Source: an uncultured Pseudomonadales bacterium (GTDB taxonomy: Bacteria > Pseudomonadota > Gammaproteobacteria > Pseudomonadales > Azotimanducaceae). From it: a stretch of DNA of 64,000 bases. The stretch lies in contig CALSMJ010000001.1 of NCBI GenBank assembly GCA_943787425.1, positions 1 to 64,000 of the forward strand. Direction: 5' to 3'. Below, piece after piece: positions 8,911 to 18,137 of the stretch. Position 1 is the stretch's first letter; each line of letters opens with the position of its first letter. The position numbers and the translations under genes were made by a program. Below the pieces are notes generated by a model that was not told the DNA's origin, made no database searches, and saw nothing but the letters and a program-made list of their open reading frames with translations.

Positions 8911-10780
8911 TCAAGAAACGAACCCCATTTTGGATCATGCTGTCTTTGATGCCGAACTGCCGGGCAAAAGCATGAGCGCTCGGGACTTCAAACGTATCTT
9001 GAGCTGGGCACGACCCCATCGAAAAACAGCCATAATTTCCTTAACCCTCGTCATCATAGCGTCGTTTATCGCCGTCTTATTGCCGGTCATCATTACCCGC
9101 GTCGTGATCGATGGATTACTCATTCAGCAACCAAGGTTGAGTGCCCCCGACCTGGGCTTGTCACAGCTGACGCAGACTATTGCGCAGGGTCTCGAGTTGT
9201 CGACCTTGACCGCGGCCTGCTTACTTTACGGCGGCCTCTTAGTGCTCTGTCAAATCGCTTACCACTGGCACCGAACCACGCTGGCCACCACCGTAATGTA
9301 TGCGCTTCGAGATCTTCGATTTGATCTATTCAGCCATCTAGAGCGCCGCCCCAGCACTTTTTACGACAAAGTTGCCGTCGGTCGCGTTATGACGCGAATC
9401 ACAAATGATGTCCAAGCCTTGTTTGATATGTTGATGGGACTCGGCCTATTGGTCGGCGAGTTCGTGCCATTTTTTATCGCGCTGGCCCTAATGCTCTCGA
9501 TTGATTTAGAGCTCACGCTCTATCTTTTAATTGCGCTACCGGTTTTTACCTTACTGACCTATGTCTTTCGGATGGCGACCCGCCAGATCTATCGTCAAAT
9601 TCGCAACAGCCTATCGCAATTAAATCAAAACCTTCAGGAGAACCTGTCCGGCATTCAGGTGGTGCAATTAAGCAATCGTGAGGCGCTTAACCTGTCGCTT
9701 TATAAATCCATCAACAAGCTCAATCAACAACAAGAAATTACCGCGATCAAACTGGAAACCGGTTACGGCGCCTTCATGCAGAACATGGTTAACATGGCTT
9801 TGGCCGCGATTCTGTGGATCGGCGGCGGCGATGTCATCCAGGGCGCAATCTCACTCGGCAGCTTGATTCTGTTCACGCAGTTTATCGATATGTTTATCCG
9901 TCCGATCCGGGTTCTGGGGGAACAATACAACGTCATATTTCGAGCGATGGCGAGCGCTGAACGCATCTTTCAAGCGCTGGATTGGGATGAGCAAATCCGA
10001 GAGCCCGAGGCCCCGCTGGCACTTCCTGATCGACTCAGCGGCGCCATTCGCGTCGAAGCATTAACCTTTGGATATGAGCCCAATCAACCCATCTTAAAAA
10101 AACTTAACTTGGCGATCGCACCCGGTGAAAAAATTGCAATCGTCGGCCCAACCGGTTCCGGCAAAAGCACCTTAATCAGGCTGCTCACCCGTAGCTATGA
10201 CTTCCCGGACGACAGTATTTTCCTGGATGACATCGACCTCAATCGCATCCGATCCTCAGAGATTCGACGTAGAATCGGGGTTGTGCTGCAGGACTTCCAC
10301 ATCTTTGCCGGCTCCGTGCTCGACAACATTCAACTCGGCAATCCAGCCATCACCCGAGAAGATGCCATCAATGCAGCCCGTTGGGTGCAGGCACACGACT
10401 TCATCCAAGCGCTCCCGAACGGTTACGATACGCAGCTTCACGAGCGCGGCCAGAATTTGTCACAAGGCCAGCGACAACTGCTGTCGTTTGCAAGAGTGCT
10501 TGCGAGTGATCCGGAAATATTAGTGTTGGATGAAGCAACCGCCAGTATCGACACTGAAACCGAACAAAAAATTCAAATCGCGCTCCAGCATCTGACCCGG
10601 GGGCGGACCGCTATTTTGATCGCCCACAGACTACAAACCATTCAAGCAGCCGATCGAATCGTTGTCCTGAAACATGGGGAAATTCGGGAGGTCGGAACCC
10701 ACGCAGAACTGATGCAGTTACAAGGCTTGTACTACACCTTGACGCAACTGCAGTTTCAGGATGTCTCGCGATCACCGTGA
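8900..10780 (+). CDS. ABC exporter half-transporter, MdlB-like (catalytic-site subunit)
   Basis: 626 aa with an exporter transmembrane domain followed by an ATPase domain: Walker A VGPTGSGKST near residue 416, signature LSQGQRQ near 520, Walker B ILVLDEATASID and the H-loop LIAHRLQTI. The signature departs from LSGGQ while Walker B keeps Glu, the complement of the upstream subunit's pattern. An N-terminal extension of about 30 hydrophilic residues precedes the first helix. The ATG overlaps the previous gene by 11 bases, so the products are probably made in equal amounts. The 3' end overlaps the convergent lactonase gene by 25 bases. Confidence 0.87.
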   Translation: MKPNQETNPILDHAVFDAELPGKSMSARDFKRILSWARPHRKTAIISLTLVIIASFIAVLLPVIITRVVIDGLLIQQPRLSAPDLGLSQLTQTIAQGLELSTLTAACLLYGGLLVLCQIAYHWHRTTLATTVMYALRDLRFDLFSHLERRPSTFYDKVAVGRVMTRITNDVQALFDMLMGLGLLVGEFVPFFIALALMLSIDLELTLYLLIALPVFTLLTYVFRMATRQIYRQIRNSLSQLNQNLQENLSGIQVVQLSNREALNLSLYKSINKLNQQQEITAIKLETGYGAFMQNMVNMALAAILWIGGGDVIQGAISLGSLILFTQFIDMFIRPIRVLGEQYNVIFRAMASAERIFQALDWDEQIREPEAPLALPDRLSGAIRVEALTFGYEPNQPILKKLNLAIAPGEKIAIVGPTGSGKSTLIRLLTRSYDFPDDSIFLDDIDLNRIRSSEIRRRIGVVLQDFHIFAGSVLDNIQLGNPAITREDAINAARWVQAHDFIQALPNGYDTQLHERGQNLSQGQRQLLSFARVLASDPEILVLDEATASIDTETEQKIQIALQHLTRGRTAILIAHRLQTIQAADRIVVLKHGEIREVGTHAELMQLQGLYYTLTQLQFQDVSRSP

Positions 10781-11829
10781 CGCAAGGGCAGAATAAAAAC
10801 CGGCGATGGAATTGACAGACGCTGCACACTTTGCAAATCAGGCAAGCCTTGCGCGTCCCGCCTGATAACCCGCACCAGGTTATCGTCCTTAGCTGCAACC
10901 ACGAGCATCTGGTCCGACAAATGAAAGTGTCGCGGATGCGCACCAAACCCGTTCCAGGCCCGAAGCGGTAACAGCGTGTCCCCAGAAAGTGGGATCCGAA
11001 CGAGCCCGTCCTGTCCGCGATTACTCACCCAGAGCGCCGGAGCTTGCGCATCATATTGAATCTCTGCCGCTTCACTGAACCCTGCAGTCTTATCGGGCAG
11101 ACAGCTTGCGGAAGACACAATGGTGGGCTGACCGTTTGGCGAGTTCGATAACACAAAAACGGTGTTACTGAGTTCGGCAACCGCATACAACCGCTCTCGT
11201 GACGCGGCGATATGCCGAGGACCCGATCCAGCGGGCAAGGTCCAACACTTACACAACGAGGCCTGGACAGACCGATGCGCGTCGAGAGTGTATAACAGGA
11301 CCTCATCGGTCCCCAAGTCACAAACCACAAACTGATGATCATCGATAAAGGTGGCTGAGTGGACATGTGCCGCCGCTTGCCGTGGGTGTCGACCCCGCCC
11401 CAGCCCCTGGGCCACGGCGTGCCGGGCGTCGTGACGAACAATGGTCTGGCTCGGTTCAAAGCCGCCGTCCAACGCAATGCCTTGCAGGGCGAAGGACCCA
11501 CTCGAGTAATGGCTGATCAACAGCGTTCGTCCATTAGGCGAAAGGCTTAAATGGCACGGATCTAAACCACCAGACGCAACAACCTGCCAAAGACCATAAT
11601 CACCCTGATCGTTTTGCCGCAAAACGGCCACCGCTCCGCCTGGCGCCTCTGCGATCTCGCTCACGGCATAAACCAGTGGCAGCTCAGGGTGCTCGATCAG
11701 GTATGAGGCGTTGCGGAGCCAAATCGTTGCCTGCGCCTGCACTGCAAACCCGTCACCATGGCGGCTTTCGATAACATAGATGCCAGCGGAGTCTGATTGG
11801 TCAGTATAAGTACCGATTAAAAATTTCAT
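10756..11829 (-). CDS. Lactonase family beta-propeller protein (6-phosphogluconolactonase-like)
   Basis: 357 aa, starting MKFLIGTYTDQSDSAGIYV, the usual opening of the PF10282 seven-bladed propeller lactonases. Further blade motifs are visible: HLSLSPNGRTLLISHYSSGS, HVHSATF followed by CDLGTDEVLLY, SGPRHIAASRERLYAVAELSNTV, and AHPRHFHLS. These proteins hydrolyse 6-phosphogluconolactone or other sugar lactones. No pentose-phosphate gene is adjacent, so the substrate is open. No signal peptide is seen, so it is probably cytoplasmic. Confidence 0.83.
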   Translation of the reverse strand: MKFLIGTYTDQSDSAGIYVIESRHGDGFAVQAQATIWLRNASYLIEHPELPLVYAVSEIAEAPGGAVAVLRQNDQGDYGLWQVVASGGLDPCHLSLSPNGRTLLISHYSSGSFALQGIALDGGFEPSQTIVRHDARHAVAQGLGRGRHPRQAAAHVHSATFIDDHQFVVCDLGTDEVLLYTLDAHRSVQASLCKCWTLPAGSGPRHIAASRERLYAVAELSNTVFVLSNSPNGQPTIVSSASCLPDKTAGFSEAAEIQYDAQAPALWVSNRGQDGLVRIPLSGDTLLPLRAWNGFGAHPRHFHLSDQMLVVAAKDDNLVRVIRRDAQGLPDLQSVQRLSIPSPVFILPLRHGDRETS

Positions 11830-11915
11830 CCAAGCAGTATAACAGGCTGTGGTTAAAGCAATTGACTCGCCCGCGTGGGCTGTTCATGCTGCGTCCAAAT
11901 GACTCGGAGATGATG

Positions 11916-12533
11916 ATGCTGGATCAAGTCACACGCCCTTTCGTTGACCCTGTACTCAATGCCATGGCGACGGTCCTCCATCAGCATCATGTGAGCGCCA
12001 ACCAGGTCACCTTTGTCGCGTTTATTGCAGGCCTACTTGCGATGATACTGATTGCGCTCGGCCAACCCCTGCTCGGTCTCGCGCTATTTGGGCTCAATCG
12101 ACTCCTCGATGGGCTCGATGGCGCGCTCGCGCGCTGCGGGCGGCCGACAATGGCAGGCGGCTACCTAGACATCGTTTTCGATTTCATTATCTACTCAGGG
12201 ATTGTGCTTGCTTTTGCCGTATTCGATCAAAGCCTTGCACTGACCGCGGCGTTCGTCATCTTCAGCTTCGTCGGCACCGGCAGCAGCTTCCTGGCGATGG
12301 CAATTTTTGCAGATCGGGCTCAGGCCGCGCCGCGCACCCCACAATCTAAATCCTTTTACTTTCTGGGCGGGCTAACCGAAGGCACCGAAACCCTTTTGTT
12401 CATTACCCTGATCTGCCTCCTGCCAGACTTTTTTAACGTTTTCGGAGTGATCTTTGGGCTGATGTGCTTGCTAACCACTTACACCCGCATTCATCAAAGC
12501 TATCACACGCTAACCGCCGCTGAGCCGAAATGA
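11916..12533 (+). CDS. CDP-alcohol phosphatidyltransferase family protein
   Basis: About 205 aa from ATG 11916, chosen because GGAG lies 6 bases upstream; in-frame ATGs at 11886, 11910 and 11913 and a TTG at 11862 are alternatives. The signature reads LDGLDGALAR, then GGYLDIVFD, giving the metal-binding Asp set of the CDP-OH-P transferase family. AR is followed by 7 rather than 8 residues before the conserved Gly. Several hydrophobic helices follow. The enzyme moves a phosphatidyl group from CDP-diacylglycerol (or a similar donor) to an alcohol in the inner membrane; the acceptor is unknown. The stop overlaps the start of the MATE gene (ATGA). Confidence 0.84.
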   Translation: MLDQVTRPFVDPVLNAMATVLHQHHVSANQVTFVAFIAGLLAMILIALGQPLLGLALFGLNRLLDGLDGALARCGRPTMAGGYLDIVFDFIIYSGIVLAFAVFDQSLALTAAFVIFSFVGTGSSFLAMAIFADRAQAAPRTPQSKSFYFLGGLTEGTETLLFITLICLLPDFFNVFGVIFGLMCLLTTYTRIHQSYHTLTAAEPK

Positions 12534-13864
12534 ATCCGCCTGATGCGATCACCCATCGACTCTACCAAATTGCCGGACCGATCATTCTGGCCAATTTGGC
12601 GACGCCGCTACTCGGCATGGTGGACACCGCTGTCATTGGTCAGCTCGGAGAGACCCACCTCCTCGGCGCCTTAGCATTAGGCGCGATGATATTTAATCTC
12701 GTTTTTTGGGGCTTTGGCTTTCTACGAATGGGCACAACTGCTCTGGTGGCGCAAGCCAAAGGGCGTGCCGACCCAACGGCCATCCGCAATCACCTCAGCC
12801 GTAGCCTCCTGCTTGCCGTCTTTTTGGGCGTCTTGCTCTGCCTCCTGCAACAACCCATTGCCAGCCTCATCTTTTCAACAACCGGTGCAAGTCCAGGGGT
12901 TGAAGCTGCTGCAGGCACTTATTACCAGATTCGCATTTGGGGCGCACCGCTGCATTTAATGCTCCTTGCGATGATGGGTTACCTACTCGGGCAACAAGCA
13001 TCACGCTATGTCCTAATCCTGCAATTGATTCTCAACCTCACCAATATCCTCTTGGACCTTATCTTTGTGGTCCTACTCGAGTGGTCCGTTGAGGGCGTCG
13101 CCGCTGCAACCTTGATTGCTGAAGCCGTGACGCTCATCGCCGGATTTTGGATACTTAGGCACCATTTCAAATTCTTTTCTGGCGCTTTTAATCCCGCTCA
13201 AATTCTTGAATTAAAGGCCATCAAAGCGCTTTTTCGGGTAAACCGAGACATTATGATTCGCACCCTTTGCTTAATCTTCGCCTTTGCTTGGTTCACAGAC
13301 CAAGGGGCTCGACTTGGGGACTTGTCGCTCGCCGCCAATCTAATTTTGATGCAGTTTGTGACCTTCTCAGCGTTTTTTATCGATGGGTTCGCGATTGCAA
13401 GTGAATCGATCATGGGCGAGGCCCACGGCAAACGCGATCGCCATGCGGCAAACGACATTATTCGTGCTGCTTTCTTCAACGGCGGACTTTTAGCCTTACT
13501 CCTAAGTGTTGCTTTGTTTTTTCTGTCACCAGGAATCATGCAGCTTTTAACCAGTAGCCCAACGGTGATCAACGAGGCCACCGAGTTCAGCCTTTGGATG
13601 GTAGCGACCCCACTCATTTCATTCGCTGCTTATATTTATGACGGTCTCTTTATCGGTGCAACCAAGACCGCGGAAATGCGAACTGCCATGGTCGTGTCGT
13701 TACTTGTGTACTTATTGGCTTGGCGGCTCACCCAATCCTTTGAGAATCATGGCCTTTGGCTCGCTCTCATGATTTACTATGTCGCGCGAGCGGTAAGCCT
13801 TGGTTATTACCAACGCCGGCTCTACGAATTTTTAGATCAGGATGTAAAAACGACGGAGAAATAA
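12530..13864 (+). CDS. MATE family efflux transporter, DinF-like
   Basis: 444 aa with about twelve hydrophobic helices in two similar halves. The N-terminal half begins RLYQIAGPIILANLATPLLGMVDTAVIGQLG, the typical MATE opening with the conserved Pro and Asp, and the GTTALVAQAKGR loop is present. MATE proteins export organic cations or metabolites using H+ or Na+ gradients. The four-base ATGA overlap with the phosphatidyltransferase suggests coupling. Substrate is unknown. Confidence 0.87.
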   Translation: MNPPDAITHRLYQIAGPIILANLATPLLGMVDTAVIGQLGETHLLGALALGAMIFNLVFWGFGFLRMGTTALVAQAKGRADPTAIRNHLSRSLLLAVFLGVLLCLLQQPIASLIFSTTGASPGVEAAAGTYYQIRIWGAPLHLMLLAMMGYLLGQQASRYVLILQLILNLTNILLDLIFVVLLEWSVEGVAAATLIAEAVTLIAGFWILRHHFKFFSGAFNPAQILELKAIKALFRVNRDIMIRTLCLIFAFAWFTDQGARLGDLSLAANLILMQFVTFSAFFIDGFAIASESIMGEAHGKRDRHAANDIIRAAFFNGGLLALLLSVALFFLSPGIMQLLTSSPTVINEATEFSLWMVATPLISFAAYIYDGLFIGATKTAEMRTAMVVSLLVYLLAWRLTQSFENHGLWLALMIYYVARAVSLGYYQRRLYEFLDQDVKTTEK

Positions 13865-13866
13865 CC

Positions 13867-14916
13867 ATGAAGATTTCAACCTTAATGAGCTATGCCCACG
13901 GATTTGGTGGCGCAAGCCAGGAAATTGTTGAGCTTGAAAAAGCAGGCTTAGATGTCGTTTGGGTTCCCGAGGCCTATTCTTTTGATGCCGTCAGTGCCAT
14001 GGGCTACCTTGCCGCCAAGACCGAGCGCATTACGATCGCGAGTGGCATCTTAAACATCTACAGCCGCACGCCATCGCTTCTCGCGATGACCGCAGCGGGC
14101 CTGGATGAACTTTCAAACGGTCGATTCATGCTCGGCCTGGGCGCATCAGGCCCCCAAGTTGTTGAGGGTTTTCATGGCGTACCTTACGACGCACCGATGA
14201 CTCGAATTCGAGAAATTGTCGAAATTTGCCGCAATGTTTGGTTGCGCGAAGACAAGTTAAATTACGCCGGCAAGAAATATCAGATCCCGCTGCCAAAAGA
14301 TCAAGGCACAGGCCTTGGCATTCCGCTAAAAATCATCAACCACCCGTACCGCGAGGAGATTCCCATCGCCTTAGCGACCCTTGGGGAAAAAAGTGTTGAA
14401 ATGACTGCCGAGATGGCCGATGCCTGGCTACCCGCCTTTTTTATGGCCGAAGGCGCCGATGCGGTCTGGGGTGACGCGCTGCGAGCTGGCCAGAAAAAAA
14501 GAGACCCAGGCCGCCCACCGCTCGACATCTATGCCGGCGGCGCCGTTGCAATTGGTAACAACTTAGAGTCCTACCGAGATATGTCGCGATCTGGTATTGC
14601 CCTGTATGTTGGCGGTATGGGCGCAAAAGAAAAAAACTTCTACAATCAAGTCTTTCGAAAATATGGCTATGAGGCGGAAGCCGAAGCCATTCAAGAACTC
14701 TATCTCTCGGGTCGCAAATCAGAGGCAGAAGCTGCGATACCCCAATCCTACTTGGACGCAACGTCGCTTGTTGGCTCACCCGGTTTTGTCAAAGACCGGC
14801 TGGTGGCACTGAAGGAACACGGCGTCACCTCGTTGAATGTGTCATTTTTGGGCACGACCAGTCACGAACGGGTCGCCCATTGCGACGCCCTCAAAAATCT
14901 GCTCGCGACCATTTAA
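13867..14916 (+). CDS. LLM-class (luciferase-like, F420-type) oxidoreductase
   Basis: 349 aa from ATG 13867, two bases after the MATE stop, with GGAGAA upstream. It opens MKISTLMSYAHGFGGASQEIVELEKAGLDVVWVPEAYSFD (a TIM-barrel luciferase-like start) and continues with TIASGILNIYSRTP and GRFMLGLGASGPQVVEGFHGV, the recognisable flavin/F420-binding core. It is likely a flavin- or F420-dependent oxidoreductase. Which cofactor is used cannot be told; gammaproteobacteria seldom make F420, so FMN is the safer guess. It sits in the same run as the MATE gene and the histidine kinase. Confidence 0.83.
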   Translation: MKISTLMSYAHGFGGASQEIVELEKAGLDVVWVPEAYSFDAVSAMGYLAAKTERITIASGILNIYSRTPSLLAMTAAGLDELSNGRFMLGLGASGPQVVEGFHGVPYDAPMTRIREIVEICRNVWLREDKLNYAGKKYQIPLPKDQGTGLGIPLKIINHPYREEIPIALATLGEKSVEMTAEMADAWLPAFFMAEGADAVWGDALRAGQKKRDPGRPPLDIYAGGAVAIGNNLESYRDMSRSGIALYVGGMGAKEKNFYNQVFRKYGYEAEAEAIQELYLSGRKSEAEAAIPQSYLDATSLVGSPGFVKDRLVALKEHGVTSLNVSFLGTTSHERVAHCDALKNLLATI

Positions 14917-14939
14917 CGTCCGATCGCGGTCCGCTCAAA

Positions 14940-16211
14940 ATGAAACCCCATCCGGAGGTACAGCTCACCCTCATCGCTGATTTTGCAGCAGAAATAATTA
15001 AGCAGGACGACCTTGACGATATTCTTTGGTTGATTATCGATCGCATCATCAAAGCGCTTGATTTTGAAGACTGCGTCATTTACGTGCTACCCATTGGTAC
15101 CGATCATCTGATTCAATGCGCCGCATTCGGACCCAAAAACCCGATCGGCCGAGTCATCAGCAACCCTATAAGAATACCTTTAGGGAAAGGCATTGTTGGC
15201 ACCGCCGCTCTGCTCAAAAAGGTGCTCGTTGTGGATGATGCAACCCTCGATGCTCGATACCTTGTTGACGACCAAATCCGATGTTCCGAAATTTCCGTCC
15301 CCATCATTTTTGAAGACCGCGTGCTCGGTGTCATCGACTCAGAGCACCCTGAACCAGCCTACTTCAAGGACTGGCACGTTGCGTTTCTATCCACCATCGC
15401 CAATATGACAGCCGCGAGGCTGTCAGAAATCCTGCGGCGGGAAAAATTGGTTGAAGCCCAAACATCTTTGCGTTCGACCGATGCAACAACGCACGCCCAG
15501 AACCCAACTTATTTGGCGGATATGGATGACGATGCCAGCCGTCAAACGCTTGCAAGTCGTCTCAGCCACGAGGTAAAAACCCCCCTTAATGCCATCATTG
15601 GCATGAGCGAGCTATTGCTTGAAGAAAATACGATGCAAGAAATGATTGAACCTTTAACAATCATTCAAAAAGCAGCCAACAACCTTGACGAGACTTTGAC
15701 GAACCTTTTGATTGCGCTCTCGCCGCAAATTGCGCTGAAATCGCTCACGGATGACACTTATGCGTTACTGCCTTACCTGCAGGCCATCATCGATGAGGCG
15801 ACGACAACCGAGCCTAGCCAGATTGTTCTTGAGGTCGAAGACATTCCAGCGCAAATCACCTTTCGGGGTGACGCTGTGCAACGCATTCTCACTATTTTAC
15901 TCTCTAACGCCCTGACCCATGGTGGCCAAAATGGCGCCACACTGCGCGTCGCTTTGACGCACTGGCAGGATGATTTTGGTCTTTCGTTTCAAGTCATCGA
16001 TACTGGTCCAGGGATCCCGCCCGCACTCCGAGACAGGATTTTTGAACTGTTTTTTCAGGGCGGTGACTTTTCAGCATCCTCTGGCAAGGGCATGGGCTTA
16101 AGCGTCGCCAAAGCCCTCAGCGAGCGCGTGAACGGGCAGCTTGCGCTCCTTGATCAGGATAAGGGCACCTGTTTCGAGCTGATCGTCCCAGCCCGCCTGA
16201 TCGCAAGGTAG
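14940..16211 (+). CDS. Soluble GAF-domain sensor histidine kinase
   Basis: About 423 aa from ATG 14940, 24 bases after the LLM gene. Residues about 5-165 form a GAF domain. The kinase core shows the H-box LSHEVKTPLNAIIG (His about 211), the N-box LSNALTHGG, G1 DTGPGIP, the F region IFELFFQGG and G2 GKGMGLSVAKAL. There is no transmembrane helix, so it senses a cytoplasmic signal. No receiver domain or response regulator gene is close; the partner must be elsewhere. The tail of the upstream cluster suggests co-transcription with the MATE and LLM genes. Confidence 0.88.
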   Translation: MKPHPEVQLTLIADFAAEIIKQDDLDDILWLIIDRIIKALDFEDCVIYVLPIGTDHLIQCAAFGPKNPIGRVISNPIRIPLGKGIVGTAALLKKVLVVDDATLDARYLVDDQIRCSEISVPIIFEDRVLGVIDSEHPEPAYFKDWHVAFLSTIANMTAARLSEILRREKLVEAQTSLRSTDATTHAQNPTYLADMDDDASRQTLASRLSHEVKTPLNAIIGMSELLLEENTMQEMIEPLTIIQKAANNLDETLTNLLIALSPQIALKSLTDDTYALLPYLQAIIDEATTTEPSQIVLEVEDIPAQITFRGDAVQRILTILLSNALTHGGQNGATLRVALTHWQDDFGLSFQVIDTGPGIPPALRDRIFELFFQGGDFSASSGKGMGLSVAKALSERVNGQLALLDQDKGTCFELIVPARLIAR

Positions 16212-16895
16212 GCTTGCCCATCAAAACTAAGCGCGTTAAACGCAGGTGATGCCCGCCTCAGTGCACCGGCTCACCATAATATCGCTTTTGGGATCCTATA
16301 CTTTTTTGCCTGGGGGATGATCTGGTGACTGAATTTCCGCGTACCCGAGGGCTTTACCAAACAAGGACCTCATCATGTTACGCCTCCTCGCCTTAGCTGC
16401 TCACTTCAGCCCTCTAAATCCAGGCCCTTATGACCCAGCGGTTGTTGACTTGCTCAACGCTTACTTTGAGCCGAAACCCGTGAACCATCCGGACCGTGAA
16501 GCCGTCACCGCTTGTCATACCCCAGTGGAGGAAGCCGCGTTAGAAGCTGCCTAGCCACACCTTGATATCTCGTCAAAGCGCCTGCAGCACTTGCGCTAAA
16601 GGCCTTAGCTTGAAGTAATCGATTCGGGCCCTTGGGGCGCCTGCTAAGCTGCCACATCAACAGGCGGACCAAAAAACGTTTCCAAATCAGCGGCGCCTTC
16701 GCTGCTCGTCACGCGCGATACATTTAAGCGCTATCAAAGCGCTTCTTAGCCTGCGCGCATTAACTCACGCCGCACGCACTTCGCCGTGGCGGATCGGCCG
16801 CGCCTTGCTTGCAACGCGGGTCATTCCCAGCTATAAAACTTGCTCACGAGGCGGCCCTATTGACCCCAATACCCACAGCAGACTCTCGCCGAGCG
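16212..16895. other. Intergenic region holding a small ORF and a palindrome
   Basis: About 680 bases between the histidine kinase and the first MFS gene. It contains a 59-codon ORF with a good ribosome site (separate entry) and, at 16726-16744, the inverted repeat AAGCGCT-5-AGCGCTT, which may end its transcript although the T-run is short. The stretch 16745-16895 is open in the MFS frame from TTG 16809 but has no transporter-like sequence. Nothing else recognisable was seen. Confidence 0.4.
16375..16554 (+). CDS. Small hypothetical protein, 59 aa
   Basis: ATG 16375 is preceded by AAGGA with a 7-base spacer, an ideal ribosome site. The ORF encodes a hydrophobic start (MLRLLALAAHFSPL), a middle part with PYDPAVVDLLNAYF, and an Ala/Glu-rich end, stopping at TAG 16552-16554. 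It has no membrane helix long enough to be convincing and one Cys. I do not recognise it. It may be a genuine small protein because of the ribosome site and because it fills an otherwise gene-free stretch, but chance cannot be excluded. Confidence 0.45.
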   Translation: MLRLLALAAHFSPLNPGPYDPAVVDLLNAYFEPKPVNHPDREAVTACHTPVEEAALEAA

Positions 16896-18137
16896 ATGTA
16901 TCGCGCTTTGTTGTTACCGGTTTACCTTCCGTCCTTTTTAATGTCAGTGTGTCAAGGCGCAGCCCTACTTTTAATCCCATTATATGCCCTCGATCTCGGC
17001 GGCAGCCCTGCTATGGCGGCAATGATCTTTGCCTGCCGTGGTTTGGGAAATATGCTTGCGGATATCCCAGCAGGTCTCGCTGCAGAAAAATTTGGGGATG
17101 CACGGGTTATGCAAGCCGGCGTCGCCCTCATGATTTTGGCCACCACTGGCTGCGCATTCGCCAATAATGTGCTCCAATTAGGCCTTTTCGCTCTGATCAT
17201 TGGCCTCGCCATGGCGACTTGGCTACTCGCGCGCCTCACACTGATCAGCGATCTGGTCGCGGTCAATTTTCGTGGGCAAGCCTTGTCAACCATGGCAGGG
17301 CTCCAGCGTTTTGGAAACTTTCTGGGGCCCCTCTCAACTGGCTATATCGTTTACGAATTCGGCTATACCGCCGCGTTTCTGCTTATCGCAGCACTCGCCA
17401 GCGCAACCTACCTGTTATTGATGGCACGCGTCACGCCCTCGGACGCAGAAGCAGATTCGTCGCCATTAGCACCCCGCTCAGCAGACAATCCTGAGCCGGA
17501 GAAATCTACAAACCCAGGGACACAGCCAATCTGGTCGCTACTGCGAGCACATCAAGGCATTTTGTTGACTGGCGGCTCAGTGGTTTTCCTACTGACGCTC
17601 ATTCGTGCTGCGAGAACCCTTTTATTGCCGCTTTGGGGAACCAGCCTTGGACTCAACGCAGCAGAGATCGGTGCGGTTGTCGGCTTGGCTGCTGGACTGG
17701 ATATGCTGATGTTTCCAATTGCAGGCCTCGTAATGGATCAACACGGGCGACGCCCGGCAGGGATGATCTGCCTCGGGCTTCTGAGCTTTGGTTTACTGCT
17801 TATGTCTTGCACCAGCACACCCTTAACCTTTACCCTCACTGCCTGTATCGCAGGACTTGGTAATGGCCTTGGCTCCGGCATCAACATGACCCTTGGTGCT
17901 GACTTCGCGCCGATTCAACAACGCGGTCATTTCCTGGGGGTTTGGCGATTGATCGGGGATGCCGGTGCCTTTGCCGGGCCGACTTTAATCAGCCTTGTCA
18001 CCGCGGGCATCGGACTGAGCACGAGCATTCTCAGCGCCGCTGCGTTTGGGTTCTTAGGACTACTGATTATGGCCCGGTTTGTCCCTGAGACGCTTAAAAA
18101 ACAGCCTCACAGCGACGCAAAAAAGGACCAATCTTGA
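16896..18137 (+). CDS. MFS transporter
   Basis: About 413 aa from ATG 16896; a TTG at 16809 would add 29 non-membrane residues. Twelve hydrophobic helices are apparent, with the loop between helices 2 and 3 reading DIPAGLAAEKFGDARVM, a variant of the MFS GxLaDrxGrr motif, and its repeat in the second half as GLVMDQHGRRPAGM. A hydrophilic linker lies mid-protein. Substrate unknown. It ends in a four-base overlap (TTGA) with a second MFS gene, so the two are translated together. Confidence 0.85.
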   Translation: MYRALLLPVYLPSFLMSVCQGAALLLIPLYALDLGGSPAMAAMIFACRGLGNMLADIPAGLAAEKFGDARVMQAGVALMILATTGCAFANNVLQLGLFALIIGLAMATWLLARLTLISDLVAVNFRGQALSTMAGLQRFGNFLGPLSTGYIVYEFGYTAAFLLIAALASATYLLLMARVTPSDAEADSSPLAPRSADNPEPEKSTNPGTQPIWSLLRAHQGILLTGGSVVFLLTLIRAARTLLLPLWGTSLGLNAAEIGAVVGLAAGLDMLMFPIAGLVMDQHGRRPAGMICLGLLSFGLLLMSCTSTPLTFTLTACIAGLGNGLGSGINMTLGADFAPIQQRGHFLGVWRLIGDAGAFAGPTLISLVTAGIGLSTSILSAAAFGFLGLLIMARFVPETLKKQPHSDAKKDQS

